Below are positions 19,236-27,021 of a stretch of DNA of 64,000 nucleotides, piece by piece. The stretch spans positions 258,501 to 322,500 of the forward strand of contig NZ_JAOQNS010000003.1 in the NCBI RefSeq assembly GCF_025961475.1, given 5' to 3'. Within the stretch, counting starts at the first letter, position 1; every line of letters starts with the position of its first letter. The position numbers and the translations under genes were made by a program. The notes under the pieces are model-generated. The model was not told the origin of the DNA. It searched no databases and saw only the letters and a program-made list of their open reading frames with translations. Source of the stretch: Rhodobium gokarnense (GTDB lineage Bacteria; Pseudomonadota; Alphaproteobacteria; Rhizobiales; Rhodobiaceae).

Positions 19236-20873
19236 ATGTCAAAACACATTGAAGAAGCGGTAGCTTGGTCAGTTGAACGCTTGTCCGCCGCGAAAAAAAA
19301 TAGGGGAACAGCCGGCAATTTACTGATTGGAGCTGGATGCTCGATCTCCTGCGGCATTCCATCTGCGGATGGCATTATAGAGTTAATCGCGAAGAGGTAT
19401 CCCAGCTCATACTCCAACATTTCGGATGAAGACAAGAAAGATTATCGTAAGATCATAAATTTGATACCGACATCAGAACGCCGAGATTTGATAATTGACA
19501 TTACGAGCAACAAGAAACTTACGTGGGGATATATTGCCTTAGCAAGAATTATGGAAGCAGGTTATATAAGTAAGGTTCTCAATTTGAATTTTGACCTTCA
19601 GCTACAGAGAGCGTGTAGTTTAATTGGCTTCCATCCAGCCATTTATGATTTTTCAAATGCTGGATTTAAGGATTTCGATTTAATCGCCAATCCATCTATA
19701 GTTCATCTCCATGGACAGAGCTATGGACTGGTCCAAATGAGTGACGAACAACAGACTAACGCGCATATGAGGCGACTCCGCCCGCTAATGACAAATGCAA
19801 TTAATACAGCTCCTCTTGCAGTTATTGGCTATAGTGGAGAATCTGACCAATTATTCAAGATTATGGAAAAAGAGTTTAGAGGTCGAGAGTCCCTCACATG
19901 GCTAGGATACGAATTATCTCCTAAGCCTCATTTGGATAAATTACTTTCAAAACCGCATACAAAATTTTTCGGTAATGTAGAATTTGACTCTTACATGGTG
20001 AACCTAGCTAGAGGGTTGGAGTGCTGGCCACCACGGATTCTGTCAGAACCGTTGGAATTAATCTCCGATTGGATTGGCGACATTGCCGCTTTCCGTCCAT
20101 CAAACGATGAAGAAAAAATCAATATCAGCTATTTTGTCAAGAAAAAAATTGATTATATTTCAAGAAATTGGAAGAATAGACATAAAGACATACCTGAGTT
20201 TGAATATTATATGATTTCTCTTGAGTTCGAAAAGGCAATAGCACTATATGAAAGCAGTGAAAACAGATCTAAAATCGAAAGGTCAAAATACCATAAGGAA
20301 TTATTGTCATGGGCTTACTCCGAAATGAGTTATAAATTGTGGAACACGGTGCATCATAAACAAAATAACGGAAAAGATTCTGATAATATACTTAACATGG
20401 CTCTCGAATACATTGATTTAGCGCTGAAATTCAATTCGAGTTATTCAAATATAAACAATAAGCTCAATATATACATTATAAAATATTTAGAAGATAAAAA
20501 AGCTAGCTCTTTGGAGAAAGCTATCAGCTATTTCAAAGCGTCAAGATCACGAGTTGAAACGTCGAAATTTTTATACAATGGTATTGTTGCCTATATTGAA
20601 TTATATAAAATCTCAGGAAACAAGGAAATTATTCACGAAACAAGGAATATTTGGAAAAAGCTCAGGGAAATGGATAAAACCAGGCCATACAACTATATTT
20701 GCTTCTGCTCTATTTCCGGGAATTTTCAAGAGTGTAAGAAACTGCTTTCAGAGGGCTTTGAGACCGGCACGCTTCCAAGTATCAGCTATATGATGCAGGA
20801 TGATGATCTTAAACCTATCGTAGACAAAACTTGGTTTAAAAAAATGATTTCCAAGTACGAGAAGGTTATCTAA
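19236..20873 (+). CDS. SIR2-domain protein with C-terminal TPR-like repeats, candidate anti-phage NADase
   Basis: A 545-residue protein. The N-terminal SIR2 domain (about 25-260) has LLIGAGCSISCGIPSADG (glycine-rich NAD loop, 29-46), LNLNFD with Asn118 and Asp120, VHLHG with His159 as the expected catalytic residue, and VIGYSGESD. The C-terminal half (about 290-545) is helical, TPR-like, and ends in DDDLKPIVDKTWFKKMI, a pattern seen at the end of TPR groups. Bacterial SIR2 proteins of this layout deplete NAD on phage infection in several defence systems. Codon use is strongly A+T rich, unlike both neighbours, so it was acquired by transfer. The ATG at 19236 follows a weak GGGG site. No partner gene is present on either side. 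Confidence 0.85.
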   Translation: MSKHIEEAVAWSVERLSAAKKNRGTAGNLLIGAGCSISCGIPSADGIIELIAKRYPSSYSNISDEDKKDYRKIINLIPTSERRDLIIDITSNKKLTWGYIALARIMEAGYISKVLNLNFDLQLQRACSLIGFHPAIYDFSNAGFKDFDLIANPSIVHLHGQSYGLVQMSDEQQTNAHMRRLRPLMTNAINTAPLAVIGYSGESDQLFKIMEKEFRGRESLTWLGYELSPKPHLDKLLSKPHTKFFGNVEFDSYMVNLARGLECWPPRILSEPLELISDWIGDIAAFRPSNDEEKINISYFVKKKIDYISRNWKNRHKDIPEFEYYMISLEFEKAIALYESSENRSKIERSKYHKELLSWAYSEMSYKLWNTVHHKQNNGKDSDNILNMALEYIDLALKFNSSYSNINNKLNIYIIKYLEDKKASSLEKAISYFKASRSRVETSKFLYNGIVAYIELYKISGNKEIIHETRNIWKKLREMDKTRPYNYICFCSISGNFQECKKLLSEGFETGTLPSISYMMQDDDLKPIVDKTWFKKMISKYEKVI

Positions 20874-21262
20874 TTTACGAATTCGCTGAGCAAGAAAACA
20901 CAGATAAAAAAGCACGAACGAAGACGCACTTAGCATTCCAAATGGCAAGAAACGACTTGGCTCATAAATGAATTTATAAGTAATTCATGAAAATCCATCT
21001 CAAAAAACGCGAGCTAATTGCCTGCCATAAGAGAGTTGTCTGACGCAGGCACAGCCGACTGGCCAGGCGGCCAGCAGCGATTGCCCGCAACGCTGCAGCC
21101 GCCGGAACGAGTCAGAAATCAATCGATTTGACGGCGCAGATTCGCTAAGATCGGTGCATGCCCCATCTGCTGTCGGCTGTAAGGACGCGGCTTCGCTCCG
21201 TTACACGCTGGCGCGCGATTCGATTTCGCAATCTCCCAAGCACGCAACCAGTAGAGGTCACC
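20874..21262. other. 389-base gap, right end of the A+T-rich insertion and fba leader
   Basis: The first 140 bases keep the A+T-rich character of the SIR2 gene. They contain the inverted repeat ATGAATT/AATTCAT (20968-20988), a weak hairpin without a T-run that may end the SIR2 transcript. From about 21010 the sequence is G+C-rich again. AGAGG at 21253-21257 is the ribosome site of the aldolase gene. No direct repeats or integrase traces bordering the insertion could be seen. Confidence 0.5.
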
Positions 21263-22156
21263 GTGAGCATCAACACAGACCAGATTAACAAGATTCGCAC
21301 CGAGAACGGTTTCATCGCTGCGCTCGACCAGAGCGGCGGCAGCACGCCGAAGGCGCTCGCCGCCTATGGCGTCAATGCCGACGCCTACAGCAACGATGCG
21401 GAAATGTTCGACCTCGTCCACGAGATGCGCACCCGGATCATGACCAGCCCGGCCTTCACCGGCGACCGGCTGATCGGCGCAATCCTGTTCGAGATGACCA
21501 TGGACCGCGAAGTCGAAGGCAAGGGCACCGCCGACTACCTCTGGGACGTCAAGAACGTCGTTCCGTTCCTCAAGGTCGACAAGGGCCTTGCCGACGAGAA
21601 GGACGGCGCCCAGGTGATGAAGCCGATGCCGGACCTTGCCGACCTCCTGGTCCGCGCCAAGGCCAAGAACGTCTTCGGCACCAAGATGCGCTCCGTCATC
21701 AAGACGTCTAACCCGACCGGCGTCGACGCCGTCGTCGACCAGCAGTTCGAGATCGGCAACCAGATCGTCGCTGCGGACCTCGTGCCGATCATCGAGCCGG
21801 AAGTCGACATCAAGAGCCCGGACAAGTCCGGCGCCGAAGAGTTGCTCCTCAAGGCCCTGATGAAGCACCTCGACCAGCTCGGCGAGGGCAAGCTCGTCAT
21901 GCTGAAGCTGACGCTGCCGGAGGTCGACAACTTCTACAAGCCCTGCATCGACCATCCGAACGTCCTGAAGGTCGTGGCGCTCTCCGGCGGCTATTCCCGC
22001 GAGGAAGCCAACCAGCGCCTCGCCCGCCAGAACGGCATGGTCGCCAGCTTCTCGCGCGCCCTGAGCGAGGGCCTCTCGGCCCAGCAGAGCGACGAGGAAT
22101 TCAACAAGACGCTCGATGCCGCCATCGAGAGCATCTACCAGGCCTCGCGCACGTAA
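21263..22156 (+). CDS. fba: Fructose-bisphosphate aldolase class I
   Basis: A 297-residue Schiff-base aldolase that splits fructose 1,6-bisphosphate in glycolysis or forms it in gluconeogenesis. The N-terminus has [17 protein letters not shown], then [18 protein letters not shown] and [10 protein letters not shown], and VMLKLTLP holds the expected Schiff-base lysine. [14 protein letters not shown] forms the phosphate site. GTG at 21263 is the start because the protein then begins like its family and AGAGG lies six bases upstream; the frame is open further up. A strong terminator follows. It lies directly after the SIR2 insertion. Confidence 0.95.
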   Translation: MSINTDQINKIRTENGFIAALDQSGGSTPKALAAYGVNADAYSNDAEMFDLVHEMRTRIMTSPAFTGDRLIGAILFEMTMDREVEGKGTADYLWDVKNVVPFLKVDKGLADEKDGAQVMKPMPDLADLLVRAKAKNVFGTKMRSVIKTSNPTGVDAVVDQQFEIGNQIVAADLVPIIEPEVDIKSPDKSGAEELLLKALMKHLDQLGEGKLVMLKLTLPEVDNFYKPCIDHPNVLKVVALSGGYSREEANQRLARQNGMVASFSRALSEGLSAQQSDEEFNKTLDAAIESIYQASRT

Positions 22157-22179
22157 ATCGCGGCGCGGTCAGACAAGAG

Positions 22180-22212
22180 GGCCTTCGGCGCGCCGCGCCG
22201 GAGGCCTTTTTT
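22180..22212 (+). terminator. Intrinsic terminator of fba
   Basis: An 11-base stem, GGCCTTCGGCG (22180-22190) with CGCCGGAGGCC (22196-22206, one G-T pair), has a five-base loop and is followed by six T. It starts 24 bases after the fba stop codon. Confidence 0.88.
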
Positions 22213-22244
22213 GTGCCTGCGTTCAATCGATTCACAAGCACTTC

Positions 22245-22338
22245 CGTCATCGCGAGGAGCCGAAGGCGACGCGGCGATCCAGGGCCGCTTGCTCGGAGCA
22301 GTTGGCCCCTGGATTGCTTCGCTCCGCTCGCAATGACG
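22245..22338. repeat. Intergenic repeat family 1, full copy
   Basis: The element begins CGTCATCGCGAGGAGC and ends GCTCCGCTCGCAATGACG, an imperfect inverted repeat. Inside it a second inverted pair, GCGATCCAGG and CCTGGATTGC, can fold. The same design occurs at 61809-61911 and as two half-copies at 56659-56760. Elements with CGTCATTGCGAG ends are widespread in bacterial intergenic regions. It lies between fba and a small secreted protein gene. Confidence 0.8.
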
Positions 22339-22370
22339 TTCGAATGCGATGCTGGAGATACCGAAGTCAC

Positions 22371-22408
22371 AAGGCTTCGCAAGGCCGACTGATCGCCGGG
22401 CGCAATCG
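22371..22408. repeat. Intergenic repeat family 3, copy B
   Basis: A short copy with the 17-base core at 22372-22388, followed by GATCGCCGGGCGCAATCGCC, a diverged form of the GCCGCCGGCGCC part. It ends just before the stop codon of the secreted PEBP-like gene. Copy C lies on the other side of that gene in the same orientation. Confidence 0.6.
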
Positions 22409-22410
22409 CC

Positions 22411-22800
22411 CTACGGAAACGCGCGCCGGGCCTTTGCTCGGCCGAGCACCTTGTTTCCGGCGCCGAGCGCCTCGACGGTGAACTGGTAGGTGTGCCGGCT
22501 CGGCGGGCACGGTCCCTTGTAGCGGAACGCGCCGTAGGGAATGTTCCGCTTGCCACGCCAGGTGACGGTGCCGCCGCCATGGGGATAGTTCGGCGCGTTG
22601 AGGTCGACCATCCGAAACCGGAGCTTCTTTGTTCCCTTGGGCACCTTGCCAACCCGCATCGGCGGCGACTTGGAATCGAAACATTTTTTGGTCGGCCCCC
22701 AGGAAAAGCCGAGGCTCATCGCCGATGCCGGGCCACTGATCACGGATGCGGCAAGAAGCGCCCCGAGAAAAAGCGCACACAAGATTCCCCGAATGGCCAT
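22411..22800 (-). CDS. Small secreted PEBP/YbhB-like protein
   Basis: A 129-residue protein with a signal peptide (1 to about 27, ending SGPASA). The mature part follows the phosphatidylethanolamine-binding (YbhB/YbcL, RKIP) pattern: RFRMVDLNAPNYPHGGGTV for the D..AP..HG strand, NIPYGAFRYKGPCPPSRHTY for the YGxxxYxGPxPP loop, then FTVEAL. Family members bind small anions or phospholipid heads, and bacterial ones have no firm role. This one is shorter than usual and exported. GGGAGG precedes the ATG. It is bracketed by two copies of repeat family 3. Confidence 0.75.
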   Translation of the reverse strand: MAIRGILCALFLGALLAASVISGPASAMSLGFSWGPTKKCFDSKSPPMRVGKVPKGTKKLRFRMVDLNAPNYPHGGGTVTWRGKRNIPYGAFRYKGPCPPSRHTYQFTVEALGAGNKVLGRAKARRAFP

Positions 22801-22914
22801 GGATTTCCTCCCCGTTGAAATGACCGTTTTTCGAAACGACAAAACGGTATCTAATTTCCGCAAATCGGGGAAGGCAGCCGCCCTGACGTCACGCCAATGT
22901 GTAGGCGCGGCCCC

Positions 22915-23043
22915 GGACGCCACGAGCGCAACGAACTCAAGTGACCGAGCATTCGAAGCCGCAAGGCTTCGCAAGGCCGAATGGCCGCCGGCGCCTATGC
23001 GCCGCCCCCGCGGAGGCACGCGCGGAGCGCGTCTGCCGTGAGC
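22915..23043. repeat. Intergenic repeat family 3, copy C
   Basis: The longest copy. CACGAGCGCAACGAACT comes first, then the 17-base core at 22964-22980, then GGCCGCCGGCGCCTATGCGCCGCCC and GCACGCGCGGAGCGCGTCTGC, which holds further short inverted pairs. It fills the gap between two leftward genes and may act in RNA processing or termination between them. Confidence 0.65.
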
Positions 23044-23056
23044 GAAAATACCCCCC

Positions 23057-23545
23057 CTACTCCGGCGGCGGTCGGTGGTAGCCGGGGCCGATGGTGAGCG
23101 GCTTTTTCGGCATCACCTCTTCGCCGATATTGGAGGAAAAGCTGCGCTGATAGCGTGCCATTTCCGTGCCGTCGTCGCGGTCGAGGAGGCGGATCGTGAC
23201 GTCGTAGGGCTTGCCCTTTTCCACCCCGTGGACGGCCGGCGAGCGCACCATGACGGTGGGCACGCGGCTGCCGATCCGCTGGGCGACGACGATGGGATCG
23301 CCGCCGGCCGGGTCCTCGAAGGTCGCCTCGATGACGGTGCCGACCGAGATCGGCCGCATGATGCGGGCGGTGAAGCCGTAGAACATCTCCGCGACGCGGT
23401 AGTTGAAGATGAAGCCGCCGCCCTGGATCTGGAGATACGGCCGGGCGTTGGGGTCCGGCCGGTTGGCGATCACGACGACGCCGGCAACGACCATGAACAG
23501 CGCGACGAACGCAGCGGAAATGACAAGCGTGCGGTTGCTGGGCAT
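23057..23545 (-). CDS. Membrane-anchored periplasmic protein of unknown function
   Basis: A 162-residue protein with one N-terminal membrane helix (about 8-28, VISAAFVALFMVVAGVVVIA) and a beta-rich outer part (about 35-150), probably facing the periplasm. I recognise no catalytic motif. A Pro-rich end (GPGYHRPPPE) closes it. AAGGGAG lies at a good distance before the ATG. Neighbours (pdxJ and the PEBP-like gene) give no hint of its job. Confidence 0.8.
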   Translation of the reverse strand: MPSNRTLVISAAFVALFMVVAGVVVIANRPDPNARPYLQIQGGGFIFNYRVAEMFYGFTARIMRPISVGTVIEATFEDPAGGDPIVVAQRIGSRVPTVMVRSPAVHGVEKGKPYDVTIRLLDRDDGTEMARYQRSFSSNIGEEVMPKKPLTIGPGYHRPPPE

Positions 23546-23627
23546 GACGCTCCCTTTCGGTTGAGGAGAACGTCAGTCTACGCCAACCACCACGCGGTGC
23601 AATATTGTCTGTATACGATTACCGGCC

Positions 23628-24374
23628 TCAGACCGGGTTGCCCGCCGCCTGACGGTAGAGCCGCACGGTCTCGGCCATGCCGAAGATCAGCGCATCGGCC
23701 GTGATGCCATGGCCGATGGAGACCTCCGCGACATAGGGCACGCGGCCGATGAGCTGCGGCAGGTTGAAGAGGGTGAGGTCGTGGCCGGCATTGATGCCAA
23801 GGCCCGCCGCCTTTGCCGCCTCGGCCGTGTCCGAGATCGCCGCCAGCATTTTCGCCGCGCCCGCCGGATCGTCATAGGTCGCGCCATAGGGCCCGGTATA
23901 GATCTCCACCCGGTCGGCCCCGACTTCGGCAGCCAAGGACGGCTGGGCCGGATCGTCCGGATCGACGAACAGGGAAACCCGCATGCCGCCGGCCTTCAGC
24001 CGCGCGATCACGTCGGTCAGGAACGCCCGGTTTGCAGCAACGTCCCAGCCATGGTCGGAGGTCGACTGCGAGGGATCATCCGGCACCAGCGTCACCTGGT
24101 CGGGCCTCGCCGCTTCCACGATCGCCAGGAACTCCTCGGCCGGATAGCCCTCGATGTTGAACTCCGCGCCCGGGAATTCGGCAACGAGCGCGGCAAGTTC
24201 CGGCACGTCGGAGCGGCGGATGTGGCGCTCGTCCGGACGCGGATGGCAGGTCAGCCCGTGTGCGCCGGCTTCCAGCGCGATGCGGCCGATGCCGGTAACG
24301 CTCGGCCAGGGCAGGTCGCGCCGGTTGCGGAGCTGGGCGACGGCATTGAGATTGACGGAAAGACGGGTCGGCAT
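23628..24374 (-). CDS. pdxJ: Pyridoxine 5'-phosphate synthase
   Basis: A 248-residue TIM-barrel enzyme that condenses 1-deoxyxylulose 5-phosphate with 3-amino-2-oxopropyl phosphate, the last ring-forming step of vitamin B6 synthesis. Motifs in order are [30 protein letters not shown] (phosphate and active-site residues), [31 protein letters not shown] and [12 protein letters not shown]. The ATG at 24374 matches the usual family start, though the frame is open far upstream. It stands alone with no partner pdx gene in view. Confidence 0.97.
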   Translation of the reverse strand: MPTRLSVNLNAVAQLRNRRDLPWPSVTGIGRIALEAGAHGLTCHPRPDERHIRRSDVPELAALVAEFPGAEFNIEGYPAEEFLAIVEAARPDQVTLVPDDPSQSTSDHGWDVAANRAFLTDVIARLKAGGMRVSLFVDPDDPAQPSLAAEVGADRVEIYTGPYGATYDDPAGAAKMLAAISDTAEAAKAAGLGINAGHDLTLFNLPQLIGRVPYVAEVSIGHGITADALIFGMAETVRLYRQAAGNPV

Positions 24375-24505
24375 GGGAGTGTACCAGTGGGCGTGTCGTT
24401 GGGGCGCGCAAGCGCGAAAAGCCGCTGATAGCATGCCGGCAAAGCCGTTGCGAGCCGAATCCCCGCATGGCCGGTCTGCACGGGACCTATCGGGCGGGCA
24501 CGGGC

Positions 24506-25630
24506 CTACCTGACGATGGTGATGCGTTCCGCGGCGCGGGTGATCGCCGTATAGAGCCAGCGTTCCCGATGCTCCTTGAAGGCGAAGCTCTCGTCGAACA
24601 GCATCACCTCGTCCCATTGCGAACCCTGCGCCTTGTGGGTGGTGAGCGCATAGCCGTAGTCGAACTCGTCGAACTTGCGCCGCACCGTCCAGGGAATCTC
24701 GCCCTCGCCCTCGAAGGCGGCCTGTGCCACCTTGACCTTGACCGACGGACCGTAGGGCCCCTCGTCCTCGGCCTTGACGACCATGGCGAGCGAGGGCCCG
24801 AGCAGGGTCTTGCGCTTCGAGGCCGCCACATGGGTGACCTGCCAGAGGCTGCCGTTGAGGAGGCCCTTCTGGGCGTTGTTCCTGAGGCACACCAGCTTGT
24901 CGCCGGCCGCCGGCAGCGAGCCGGCAAAGCCCTTCAGCTCGCGAAGCCGCTGATTGTAGCGCCGCCGCGTGCGGTTGAGCCCGACCAGCACCTGGTCGGC
25001 GGCCAGCACCTTGTCGGTCTCCACGTCACTCTTGGAAATCACCGCGCTGTCGCCATAGCTGCCGCAATCGAGGGTCTGGCCGAGCCGCACGTCCATGGCG
25101 AGCGCGATGATCGGATTGTCCCGCGCCTGCCGGTGCACCTCGGTGAGCAGCGCATCGGGTTCCGCCTCGGTGAAGAAGCCGCCGCCGGAGATCGGCGGCA
25201 ACTGGCCCGGATCGCCAAGGACGAGGACGGGCGTTCCGAAGGAGAGGAGATCGCGGCCGAGTTCCTCGTCGACCATGGAGCATTCGTCGACGATGACGAG
25301 GCTCGCCTTGGCGACCGGGCTGTTGCGCGACAGGGAAAACAGCGGCGAGACCTCGCCGGTCTCCTCCGAGGCCTCCTCGCCGCGCGGCCGGTAGATCAGG
25401 GAATGGAGGGTCCGCGCATTCTCCGCCCCGCGCGAGCGCATCACCTGCGCCGCCTTGCCGGTAAAGGCCGCGAACAGCACCTCCCCGTCGACGGATTCGG
25501 CAAAGTGGCGGGCGAGCGTCGTCTTGCCGGTGCCGGCATAGCCGAACAGGCGAAAGATCTGCCTGTCGGGCCTCTTCAGCCAACCCGACACGGCCTTCAG
25601 CGCGGCATCCTGTTCGGCGGACCATTTCAT
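24506..25630 (-). CDS. RecD-like ATP-dependent DNA helicase, superfamily 1
   Basis: A 374-residue helicase. Motif I (Walker A) is [13 protein letters not shown] at about 30-42, motif II is [11 protein letters not shown], motif III is [11 protein letters not shown], and the C-terminal UvrD-like part carries [19 protein letters not shown] and [11 protein letters not shown]. This is the short RecD2-like/Dda-like form without the RecBCD-linked N-terminal domain, and alphaproteobacteria lack RecBCD. A role in fork processing or repair is likely, but its substrate is unknown. Confidence 0.92.
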   Translation of the reverse strand: MKWSAEQDAALKAVSGWLKRPDRQIFRLFGYAGTGKTTLARHFAESVDGEVLFAAFTGKAAQVMRSRGAENARTLHSLIYRPRGEEASEETGEVSPLFSLSRNSPVAKASLVIVDECSMVDEELGRDLLSFGTPVLVLGDPGQLPPISGGGFFTEAEPDALLTEVHRQARDNPIIALAMDVRLGQTLDCGSYGDSAVISKSDVETDKVLAADQVLVGLNRTRRRYNQRLRELKGFAGSLPAAGDKLVCLRNNAQKGLLNGSLWQVTHVAASKRKTLLGPSLAMVVKAEDEGPYGPSVKVKVAQAAFEGEGEIPWTVRRKFDEFDYGYALTTHKAQGSQWDEVMLFDESFAFKEHRERWLYTAITRAAERITIVR

Positions 25631-25706
25631 GGGGTGAGGTAAACCCTAGCCGCCGGCGAGTCGCAAGAGAAACGGTCGCCGGACGGCAAACTCAGGGGCG
25701 CCCGCC

Positions 25707-26198
25707 TCACTCCGCACCGGCGGAGCCGCCGAACGGCGGCCAGGGTCGCTCGGACTCCCAGAAGCAGTCCATCTTCAGGTTGAGCTGGTCCTTTTCCGCA
25801 TTCCGCCCGAAGCTGAAACGAAGCGTTTCCGTCTTCGACACCTTCGCACAGCCGACACCGGTGCCATCGTGGAAGACAAAAAAGAGCCTTGCCCGGCGCC
25901 CCGACCGGCACCGCAGTTCCGCCGTCCCCGACACCCGCTGGTATTTGTAGGTGCCGGTGCAAAGGTCGAAGAAGGACGACATCAGTCGGACCCGGCCCCG
26001 GCGCCCGCGGCTGTCGCGCGCAACGCCGCGAAAGATCTCGCCGGTTTCCATGATCTTTCCGTAGACCGGCTTCTCAAGGCTGGGCCGGCTTGGCGTACGC
26101 TCCACGCTCACCGCCAGTGCGGATGAGATCAAATGCGGGCCAAACGCAAGGCCGAGCGCGGCAAGCATGAGCAACCGAACCCCCTTGCCGCCAGCCAT
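25707..26198 (-). CDS. Secreted protein of unknown function
   Basis: A 163-residue protein with a signal peptide (up to about residue 29, ending SSALA). The mature part is basic and beta-rich with four Cys (in FFDLCTG, ELRCRSG, GVGCAKV and KMDCFWE) that could form two disulfides in the periplasm. No known domain is recognised. It lies upstream of the helicase gene on the same strand, 76 bases away. Confidence 0.75.
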   Translation of the reverse strand: MAGGKGVRLLMLAALGLAFGPHLISSALAVSVERTPSRPSLEKPVYGKIMETGEIFRGVARDSRGRRGRVRLMSSFFDLCTGTYKYQRVSGTAELRCRSGRRARLFFVFHDGTGVGCAKVSKTETLRFSFGRNAEKDQLNLKMDCFWESERPWPPFGGSAGAE

Positions 26199-26375
26199 CG
26201 CTCTTCCCCCTCAACCCGGAAACGTACCGGCCCGCCCCATGGGAGAGCCTGTCGCGCGCCAGCGCGACACGTCCTTAAGGTTGCAGGATAGCGACGAATG
26301 CCGCGTCGTTCGAGGTCAGCCGACTGATTCAGGGCAAGGGGCGCCGAGGTGTCGCACCGCGCGACCGTCCGCCGG

Positions 26376-26924
26376 CTACAGCGCCTCCTGGCCGCGCTGC
26401 ATGGCGGCGACGCCCGTGCGGGCCACTTCGACCATGCCGAGATTCTGCATGATGTCGAGGAACTCGCCGACCTTGTAGCTGGTGCCGGTGACCTGGAACA
26501 CGAAGTGCTCCGTCGTCGCGTCGATCACCTTGGCCTCGTAGATCTCGGCGAGCCTGAGCGCCTCGACCCGGTTGTCGCCGCGCCCGACGACCTTGACCAG
26601 GGCCAGCTCGCGCTCCAGCGGACGGCCGGTGTCGGTCAGGTCGGTGACCCGGTGCACCGGCACCATGCGGCCGAGCTGGTTCTTGATCTGGTCGAGGATC
26701 ATCGGCTTGCCGGTGGTGACGATGGTGATCCGCGACAGGTGCTTCTGGTGCTCGGTTTCCGTCACCGTCAGCGATTCGATGTTGTAGCCGCGGCCGGAGA
26801 ACAGCCCGACCACGCGGGCAAGGACGCCCGGTTCGTTGTCGACAAGCACCGATAGGGTGTGGGTGACAGGCTCTTCGGAGGACGAGGCGAAGAAATAGGC
26901 GGAGCCGGCGGATTGTGCGTTCAT
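26376..26924 (-). CDS. ilvN: Acetolactate synthase small (regulatory) subunit
   Basis: A 182-residue regulatory subunit that binds the large subunit encoded just upstream and confers valine feedback. The ACT domain begins HTLSVLVDNEPGVLARVVGLFSGRGYNIESL (about 22-52), and the C-terminal half has the IlvH-type fold (AKVIDATTEHFVFQVTG). The ATG at 26924 is selected because homologues start shortly before the ACT domain. A 97-base gap separates it from ilvI. Also named ilvH. Confidence 0.96.
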   Translation of the reverse strand: MNAQSAGSAYFFASSSEEPVTHTLSVLVDNEPGVLARVVGLFSGRGYNIESLTVTETEHQKHLSRITIVTTGKPMILDQIKNQLGRMVPVHRVTDLTDTGRPLERELALVKVVGRGDNRVEALRLAEIYEAKVIDATTEHFVFQVTGTSYKVGEFLDIMQNLGMVEVARTGVAAMQRGQEAL

Positions 26925-27021
26925 GGCGTATCTCTTTTCGAAAACGGGTCGGCAGGGCGAGGCCCGGGGATGAGATGGCGAGGCCTGGGACCGCTTTCCG
27001 CGCTCCCCGGCCGAACGGCCG

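Noticed and set aside
18143-22156. SIR2 gene considered part of a multi-gene defence island
   Set aside because: Both neighbours (tetR-ilvC and fba) are ordinary chromosomal genes of native composition; only the single gene is foreign.
22245-23043. Cluster of repeats considered as a CRISPR array
   Set aside because: Units differ in length and are not evenly spaced, and no cas gene is in the window.
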